Source: Cellulomonas fimi ATCC 484 (GTDB lineage: Bacteria > Actinomycetota > Actinomycetes > Actinomycetales > Cellulomonadaceae). Taken from it: a stretch of DNA of 64,000 nucleotides. The stretch spans positions 3,658,001 through 3,722,000 of the forward strand of contig NC_015514.1 of assembly GCF_000212695.1 (NCBI RefSeq), given 5' to 3'. A model generated the notes under the pieces. It saw only the letters and a list, made by a program, of their open reading frames with translations, was not told where the DNA came from and made no database searches. Made by a program: the position numbers and the translations under genes. The first letter of the stretch is position 1; each line of letters starts with the position of its first letter. Below, one piece after another: positions 59,150 to 64,000 of the stretch.

Positions 59150-60670
59150 ATGCCTCAGCGCGCCACCGTCCTGCTGCACCCCGACTTCCGCGTCGGCGAG
59201 ATCGACCGCCGCGTCTTCGGCTCGTTCGTCGAGCACCTCGGCCGCGCCGTCTACACCGGCATCTACGAGCCCGGCCACGAGACCGCCGACGAGCACGGCT
59301 TCCGCCGGGACGTCGCCGACCTCACGCACGAGCTCGGCGTGACCATGGCCCGCTACCCCGGCGGCAACTTCGTCTCCAACTACAACTGGGAGGACGGCGT
59401 CGGCCCCGTCGAGGACCGCAAGCCGTTCATCGACCTCGCCTGGCGCACCATCGAGCCCAACACCATCGGCACCGACGAGTTCCTCCAGTGGGCCGAGCGC
59501 GAGGGCATCGAGCCCATGATGGCCGTCAACCTCGGCACCCGCGGGGTCGCCGCCGCCGCCGCGCTCGTCGAGTACTGCAACGGCGAGGCGGGCTCCCGCT
59601 GGGCCGACCTGCGCATCGCCAACGGCCGCGAGAAGCCCTACGGCGTCCGCCTGTGGTGCCTCGGCAACGAGATGGACGGCCCGTGGCAGATCGGCCACAA
59701 GACCGCCGACGAGTACGGCAAGCTGGCCGCCGAGGCCGGCAAGGCCATGAAGCTCGTCGACCCCACGATCGAGCTCGTCGCGTGCGGCTCGTCGTCCATG
59801 CAGATGGACACGTTCGGCGAGTGGGAGCGGACCGTCCTCGAGCACACGTGGGACGTCGTCGACCACATCTCCATGCACGCCTACTACGAGGAGCTCGACG
59901 GCGACCGCGCGTCCTTCCTCGGCTCCGGCACCGCCATGGACCGCTTCATCCGCCGCGTCGTCGCGTCCGCCGACGCCGTCGCCGCGCGCCGCCGCTCCGA
60001 CAAGCAGATCACCATCTCGTTCGACGAGTGGAACGTCTGGTACCTGCAGTCCCGGTTCGTCGGCGAGAAGAACCTGCCGCTGCAGAAGGACGCCCCGCGC
60101 ATCATCGAGGACGTCTACTCGGGCCTCGACGCCGTCGTCGTCGGCGACCTGCTCGTCACGCTGCTCAACCACGCCGACCGCGTGCCCGTCGCGTGCCTCG
60201 CGCAGCTCGTGAACGTCATCGCGCCGATCATGACCGAGCCCGACGGCCCCGCCTGGCGCCAGCCGACGTTCCACCCGTTCGCCACCACCGCGCGCCTGGC
60301 CCGCGGCACCGCGCTCGACCTGCGCGTCACCGCCCCGACCGTCAGCACCGCGCAGCACGGCGACGTCCCCGTCGTCACCGCCGCCGCGACGCTCGACGGC
60401 ACCGAGGGCGCGGTCTTCCTCGTCAACCGGTCCGCCGAGCCCGTCGAGGTCGAGCTCTCCCACCCCGGCGTCGAGCTCACCCTCGGCCGCGGCGTCCAGG
60501 TCACGGCCGACCACGAGCCCGCCGTCGAGGGCCCGGAGCACGCGGCCAAGGTCGCCGCCGAGCACGTCGCCGAGGTCGACGCCCCGGTCACGTCCGCCGA
60601 CGCGGGCCGCACGGTCCTCACGCTCGCCCCCGAGTCCTGGCTGGCCCTCCCGGCGACCCTGACCCGCTGA
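59150..60670 (+). CDS. GH51 alpha-L-arabinofuranosidase
   Basis: Releases terminal alpha-L-arabinofuranose from arabinan or arabinoxylan fragments; intracellular, no signal peptide. The 506 residues match the family. Acid/base Glu174 is in CLGNEMDGPWQ and nucleophile Glu293 in ISFDEWNVWY. The opening VFGSFVEHLGRAVYTGIYEP and ARYPGGNFVSNYNWEDGVGP are highly conserved, and the C-terminal beta-sandwich runs from about 390. The last 50 residues include extra Glu/Ala/Val-rich sequence. The gene stands alone between the DUF6807 operon and the second importer and ends before a strong hairpin. Confidence 0.95.
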   Translation: MPQRATVLLHPDFRVGEIDRRVFGSFVEHLGRAVYTGIYEPGHETADEHGFRRDVADLTHELGVTMARYPGGNFVSNYNWEDGVGPVEDRKPFIDLAWRTIEPNTIGTDEFLQWAEREGIEPMMAVNLGTRGVAAAAALVEYCNGEAGSRWADLRIANGREKPYGVRLWCLGNEMDGPWQIGHKTADEYGKLAAEAGKAMKLVDPTIELVACGSSSMQMDTFGEWERTVLEHTWDVVDHISMHAYYEELDGDRASFLGSGTAMDRFIRRVVASADAVAARRRSDKQITISFDEWNVWYLQSRFVGEKNLPLQKDAPRIIEDVYSGLDAVVVGDLLVTLLNHADRVPVACLAQLVNVIAPIMTEPDGPAWRQPTFHPFATTARLARGTALDLRVTAPTVSTAQHGDVPVVTAAATLDGTEGAVFLVNRSAEPVEVELSHPGVELTLGRGVQVTADHEPAVEGPEHAAKVAAEHVAEVDAPVTSADAGRTVLTLAPESWLALPATLTR

Positions 60671-60742
60671 CCCGGGCCGGGTGCCCGCACCCGCCCCTGC
60701 CGCTCCCGCCCCGCCGGCCGCCCTCCGGCACCGGGAGCACGA

Positions 60743-60790
60743 CGAGGCCCCGAGACCGCGCCGCCGCCCGGCGCGACTCTCGGGGCCTCG
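60743..60790. terminator. Bidirectional terminator after the GH51 gene
   Basis: Perfect 13-bp arms (60743-60755 with 60778-60790) enclosing a nested CGCGCC/GGCGCG stem, 73 bases past the arabinofuranosidase stop and facing the YesL-like gene end. Confidence 0.75.
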
Positions 60791-60880
60791 CCCACGTGCA
60801 CCGAGCTCGCGACCTCCTGCCGACATCGCGAGCCGGGACTCGCGATCTCGGCGCGACCTCACGATCTCGGCGAGGTGGGG

Positions 60881-60920
60881 GCCGGGTCGGGCGAGCCGGG
60901 GCCGGGTCGGGCGAGCCGGG
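60881..60920. repeat. 20-bp tandem repeat in the 60.7-60.97 kb gap
   Basis: GCCGGGTCGGGCGAGCCGGG occurs exactly at 60881-60900 and 60901-60920, followed by a half copy. Together with the hairpin and CGATCTCGGCG repeats near 60842-60871 this fills the 298-base gap; no gene is seen. Confidence 0.85.
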
Positions 60921-60968
60921 GCCGGTCGGGAGGGGCAGGCACGGGGGGACGGGGCGCCGGTGGGGTGG

Positions 60969-61715
60969 TCAGTGGTGGAGGGCGCGGTGCTCGACCGCGA
61001 CCGTGGCCAGGGCGAGGAGGCCCGGGACGACCACGACCAGCGGCGGGAGCATCCAGACGATCACGCCGCACAGCGCGAGCGCGAGCACGAGGAGCCCGGA
61101 GCCGGCCAGGTCGTCGCCCGTGCGCCGGCTGGCGTCGCGCAGGACGATCCGCCAGGAGGCGCCCGGCGCCCACCCGGCCGCGGCGCGCAGGAGCGCGACG
61201 AGCAGGGACACGGCGGCGGCGGCGGACACGACGCGCACGCCGGTGCCACCGGGGAGCACCCCGGTGCCGGCGAGGCTGTAGTTGAAGGCGAGGAGGAGCA
61301 GCAGCGCGACGGAGCCGACCGCGACGAGCCACACCCCGCGGCAGGCCGCCCGGAAGTCGTCCCACAGGTCACGCAGGGTGTCGGGACGCCCGGACAGGTG
61401 CCGGCGGACGTGCGCGACGCCGGCGGCGAGTGCGGGCAGCGCGGTGACGACGGGCAGCGACAGCACCGAGACGGCGAGCCCGACGGTGAGCGCCTCGCCG
61501 AACAGCCCGACCCGTCCGCCGCCGAGCAGCGCGCGGTCGTCGGGGCGGGGACCGGCCTCGTCGTCGCCGGTGCCGGCGGGCACGTCCGTGGGGCGCCGCG
61601 CGGTGTCGTCGGGGTGCGGCTCGTCGGGGCGGTCGGCGCTCGCGGTCATGGCGTCCAGGCTCGCACGACGGGGCGACCCGGCCGCAGCCGAGCCGCCCCG
61701 CGGGACGTGCGTCAT
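60969..61715 (-). CDS. YesL-like (DUF624) membrane protein
   Basis: Membrane protein encoded after a CUT1 permease pair, as in yesL-lplB/C-type loci. A disordered acidic N-terminus is followed by a hydrophobic core of about five segments (ALTVGLAVSVLSLPVVTALP through LLVLALALCGVIVWMLPPLV) and a C-terminal ALATVAVEHRALHH. ATG 61715 overlaps the permease stop as TGATG (248 residues); ATG 61649 (226 residues) is equally in frame and may be the real start. Function unknown; the association with oligosaccharide importers is well known. Confidence 0.8.
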   Translation of the reverse strand: MTHVPRGGSAAAGSPRRASLDAMTASADRPDEPHPDDTARRPTDVPAGTGDDEAGPRPDDRALLGGGRVGLFGEALTVGLAVSVLSLPVVTALPALAAGVAHVRRHLSGRPDTLRDLWDDFRAACRGVWLVAVGSVALLLLLAFNYSLAGTGVLPGGTGVRVVSAAAAVSLLVALLRAAAGWAPGASWRIVLRDASRRTGDDLAGSGLLVLALALCGVIVWMLPPLVVVVPGLLALATVAVEHRALHH

Positions 61716-62626
61716 CAGCCCTTGAGGCCCTGCGTGGCGACGCCCTCGACCAGGTAGCGCTGGAAGACGAGGAAGAACAGCAGGACGGGCACGAGCGCGA
61801 GGACGGCCATCGCCATCTGGGCGCCGTAGTCGGACGTGGTGGTCTGGTCGACGTAGAGCCGCAGCGCGAGCGGCATCGTCGCCAGGTCGGGGTCCTTGAG
61901 GTAGAGGAGCGGGCCGAAGAAGTCGTTCCACGACCAGATGAACGCGAAGATCGAGCTCGTCACGAGCGCGGGCTTCATGAGCGGCAGCATGATCGAGGTG
62001 AAGATCCGCACGTGCCCGGCTCCGTCGATGCGCGCGGCCTCGTCGAGCTCGCGCGGCAGGTTCCGCATGAACTGCACCATGAGGAAGACGAAGAACGCCT
62101 CGGCGGCGAGGAACTTGCCGACGAGCAGCGGGACGAAGGTGTCCACGAGCTCGAGCCGGGAGAACACGATGTACTGCGGGATGATGACGACGTGGAACGG
62201 CAGCAGGAGCGTGCCGATCATGAGCGCGAAGAACGCGTTCCGCCCGGGGAAGTCGATCCGCGCGAACGCGTAGGCGGACACCGAGCAGGACAGCGTGATC
62301 CCGACGACGGAGCCGATCGCGAGGATCAGCGAGTTGGTGAAGAACGTCCAGAACGAGACGCCGCCGATGCCGTCGAGCGCCTTGGCGAAGTTCGCGAAGG
62401 TCGCCGCGTCGGGGATGAGGCTCACGTTGCCGACGATGTCGCTGCTCGGCTTGAACGACGACGAGAGCATCCACACGGCCGGGTAGAGGATCACGCCGAC
62501 GATCGCGAGGACGATCGCGTGGAACCCGAGGCCCTTGAGGCGGTCGCGCGTGCGGTGCTGCTGGCGCAGGCGGGCGCTCTGCTCGGTGGAGACGGGACCG
62601 CTGGGGGTCGCGGCGATCGTGGTCAC
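61715..62626 (-). CDS. Sugar ABC transporter permease (CUT1, MalG-like)
   Basis: Second permease of the importer, 303 residues with six predicted membrane segments. The EAA loop reads DEAARIDGAGHVRIFTSIML, and the C-terminus FLVFQRYLVEGVATQGLKG is typical of MalG-like proteins. The GTG at 62626 overlaps the stop of the other permease (GTGA). The sugar is unknown; GH51 and the Gfo/Idh operon nearby make arabino- or galacto-oligosaccharides plausible. The ATPase must be supplied from elsewhere. Confidence 0.93.
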   Translation of the reverse strand: MTTIAATPSGPVSTEQSARLRQQHRTRDRLKGLGFHAIVLAIVGVILYPAVWMLSSSFKPSSDIVGNVSLIPDAATFANFAKALDGIGGVSFWTFFTNSLILAIGSVVGITLSCSVSAYAFARIDFPGRNAFFALMIGTLLLPFHVVIIPQYIVFSRLELVDTFVPLLVGKFLAAEAFFVFLMVQFMRNLPRELDEAARIDGAGHVRIFTSIMLPLMKPALVTSSIFAFIWSWNDFFGPLLYLKDPDLATMPLALRLYVDQTTTSDYGAQMAMAVLALVPVLLFFLVFQRYLVEGVATQGLKG

Positions 62627-63579
62627 TTGCCCTCCCCGGAGTAGTGCACCCAGAACTTCGAGCTGCGGAAGAAGATGACGGTGATGACGCCGACGACCAC
62701 GACGAGGACCCAGGCCATCGCGGAGGCGTAGCCCATGCGGAAGTCGACGAAGCCGCGCTGGTAGAGGTACAGCGTGTAGAAGAGCGTCGACCGGGCGGGG
62801 CCGCCGGTGCCGTTCGAGATGATGAACGCGGACGCGAAGATCTGGAACGCGTGGATGGTCTCGAGCAGCAGGTTGAAGAAGATGACCGGCGAGAGCATCG
62901 GCAGCGTGATGTTGCGGAACTTGCGCACCGGGCCGGCGCCGTCGACCGACGCGGCCTCGTAGAGCTCGTTCGGGATCTGCTTGAGGCCCGCGAGGAAGAT
63001 GACCATCGGCGCACCGAACTGCCAGACGGTCAGCAGCACGAGCATCGGCATCGTGCGGTTCGGGTCGCCGACCCAGCCGCCCGCGGGGGCGCCGAAGAGC
63101 TGCTGGATCTGGTCCACGATGCCGTCGTCGATGAACATCGCCTTCCAGACGATGGCGATCGAGACGGACGCGCCGACGAGGGACGGCATGTAGAACGACG
63201 ACCGGTAGAAGCCCTTGCCGCGCCGCCGGGTGTTGAGCAGCATCGCGACCGCGAGCGCCGCGATGAGCTTGATCGGCGTCCCGAACAGCACGTAGGTCGC
63301 GGTGACCTGCCACGCCTTGAGGTAGCTCGGGTCGGAGAACAGGAGCCGGAAGTTCTCGAGGCCGGTGAACTCGGGCGGCGCGAACAGGTTGTAGTTCGTG
63401 AACGCCAGGTAGAGCGACGCGAGCATCGGGCCGGCGGTCAGCAGGAAGAAGCCCAGCAGCCAGGGGGTGAGGAAGGCGTACCCGGCGCGGGTCTCGGCGG
63501 CCTTGCGGCGCTTGCGCGCGCTGCCGGGCGCCGGCGCGGGGGCGGCGGGAGGCGTGGTCACCTCGGCGGTGAGGGTCAC
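62623..63579 (-). CDS. Sugar ABC transporter permease (CUT1, MalF-like)
   Basis: First permease, 318 residues, beginning with a 25-residue Pro/Ala tail before RAGYAFLTPWLLGFFLLTAG. The EAA loop reads YEAASVDGAGPVRKFRNITL. Most similar in outline to YesP/LacF-type proteins. GTG 63579 is used because the coding pattern starts there and the next upstream frame is non-coding; the ribosome-binding site is weak (ACGGAACG). It follows the binding-protein gene across a 101-base gap containing a hairpin. Confidence 0.92.
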   Translation of the reverse strand: MTLTAEVTTPPAAPAPAPGSARKRRKAAETRAGYAFLTPWLLGFFLLTAGPMLASLYLAFTNYNLFAPPEFTGLENFRLLFSDPSYLKAWQVTATYVLFGTPIKLIAALAVAMLLNTRRRGKGFYRSSFYMPSLVGASVSIAIVWKAMFIDDGIVDQIQQLFGAPAGGWVGDPNRTMPMLVLLTVWQFGAPMVIFLAGLKQIPNELYEAASVDGAGPVRKFRNITLPMLSPVIFFNLLLETIHAFQIFASAFIISNGTGGPARSTLFYTLYLYQRGFVDFRMGYASAMAWVLVVVVGVITVIFFRSSKFWVHYSGEGK

Positions 63580-63638
63580 GGGTCGTTCCGTTCGTCGGTG
63601 AGCGGGTTCCGCTGGCGGTCCGGTGCGGCCGCCGGGTG

Positions 63639-63673
63639 GGCGCCCCGCCCGCGGGGTGGGCGGGCGGGGCGCC
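63639..63673 (-). terminator. Hairpin between binding-protein and permease genes
   Basis: Perfect 13-bp arms (63639-63651 with 63661-63673), 9-base loop, 7 bases past the binding-protein stop. Such hairpins commonly let the receptor be made in excess of the permeases. Confidence 0.65.
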
Positions 63674-63680
63674 GGTCGGC

Positions 63681-64000
63681 TCAGGAGGTCGCGAGCTCCG
63701 CCTCGGCGAACCACTGCGAGGCGAAGTCCTCCTCGGTGATCGTGCCGTAGGCGAGCTCCTCGCCGAGGGTCTTCCACTTGGCCTCGATGGTGCCGAAGCC
63801 CTTGACCGGGATCGGCGTCGACTCGGTCACCTGCTCGGCGACCTCCTCCTCGTACGCGATGACGCGGGCGTCGACGCTGCCCTCCTCGGTGGCGACGGCG
63901 GCGCGCTGCTCCTCGTCGGCCGGGACGCCCTTGGAGGTGCCGAAGATGGTGCCGACCTCGGGGTCCGTGAGGAGGAAGTTGATGAGGGTCGCGGCGGCCT
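63681..64000 (-). CDS. Sugar ABC transporter substrate-binding protein, C-terminal part (cut by window edge)
   Basis: The last 106 residues of an extracellular solute-binding protein: INFLLTDPEVGTIFGTSKGV is the standard late motif of COG1653 receptors, followed by EEVAEQVTESTPIPVKGFG and the C-terminal SQWFAEAELATS. The signal peptide lies beyond the window. It is the receptor for the two permeases downstream and the first visible gene of that operon. Confidence 0.9.
   Translation of the reverse strand, partial: AAATLINFLLTDPEVGTIFGTSKGVPADEEQRAAVATEEGSVDARVIAYEEEVAEQVTESTPIPVKGFGTIEAKWKTLGEELAYGTITEEDFASQWFAEAELATS

Overview
The window is very GC-rich DNA from a free-living, plant-polysaccharide-degrading actinomycete. 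Several traits point to this: codons almost always end in G or C, GTG starts are common, stop/start pairs overlap by 4 bases (GTGA or ATGA), many LacI-type regulators are present, and CUT1-type ABC sugar importers have no ATPase gene beside them (such actinobacteria usually share one MsiK-like ATPase). The style resembles Cellulomonas and relatives, but the genus is inferred. I saw no rRNA, tRNA, phage, IS element or CRISPR array.

Layout. 1-8.4 kb: an oligosaccharide operon (GH3 glycosidase, two permeases, lipoprotein binding protein, GH42 beta-galactosidase cut by the window edge) with a divergent LacI regulator, then a CE7 acetyl esterase. 9.4-17.3 kb: mostly housekeeping or stand-alone genes (alpha/beta hydrolase and aldo/keto reductase, TrmL, GGDEF protein, gamma-glutamyltransferase, SRPBCC protein, amidohydrolase with GntR regulator). 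17.3-31 kb: hexuronate catabolism (LacI, altronate dehydratase, KDG kinase, KDPG aldolase, uronate isomerase, LacI, fructuronate reductase), interrupted by a TetR/DUF5692 pair and followed by a Gfo/Idh oxidoreductase with a TIM-barrel isomerase. 31.4-36.5 kb: an ArsR/SRPBCC pair and an unusual SDR, FAD-flavoprotein and SGNH-esterase operon. 36.7-40 kb: an AEC transporter, a lipoprotein with a metal-regulator-like promoter, and two small genes. 40-50.3 kb: an L-rhamnose operon (mutarotase, isomerase, bifunctional aldolase/dehydrogenase, kinase) with a divergent LacI regulator, a second Gfo/Idh gene and a second GH42. 50.5-55.5 kb: GNAT, a PolA-like polymerase, an XRE-cupin regulator and a thioredoxin-reductase-like/methyltransferase fusion. 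55.6-64 kb: a Gfo/Idh, DUF6807 and cupin operon, a GH51 arabinofuranosidase, and a second importer with a YesL-like protein.

Together the genes suit growth on pectin and hemicellulose. GH42, GH51, GH3, CE7 and SGNH enzymes would trim galactose, arabinose, xylose/glucose and acyl groups. The rhamnose and uronate pathways would consume the rhamnogalacturonan backbone sugars, giving dihydroxyacetone phosphate plus lactate, and pyruvate plus glyceraldehyde-3-phosphate. Control appears to run through LacI proteins: palindromes close to GGnAAGCGCTTnCC precede the uronate genes, all three Gfo/Idh genes and the flavoprotein operon, and a distinct TGAAnCGnTTCA site marks the rhamnose genes. A second theme is short GC-rich tandem repeats, some between genes (before the GGT gene, between eda and kdgK) and some in frame inside enzymes (UxaA, RhaM, a LacI protein).
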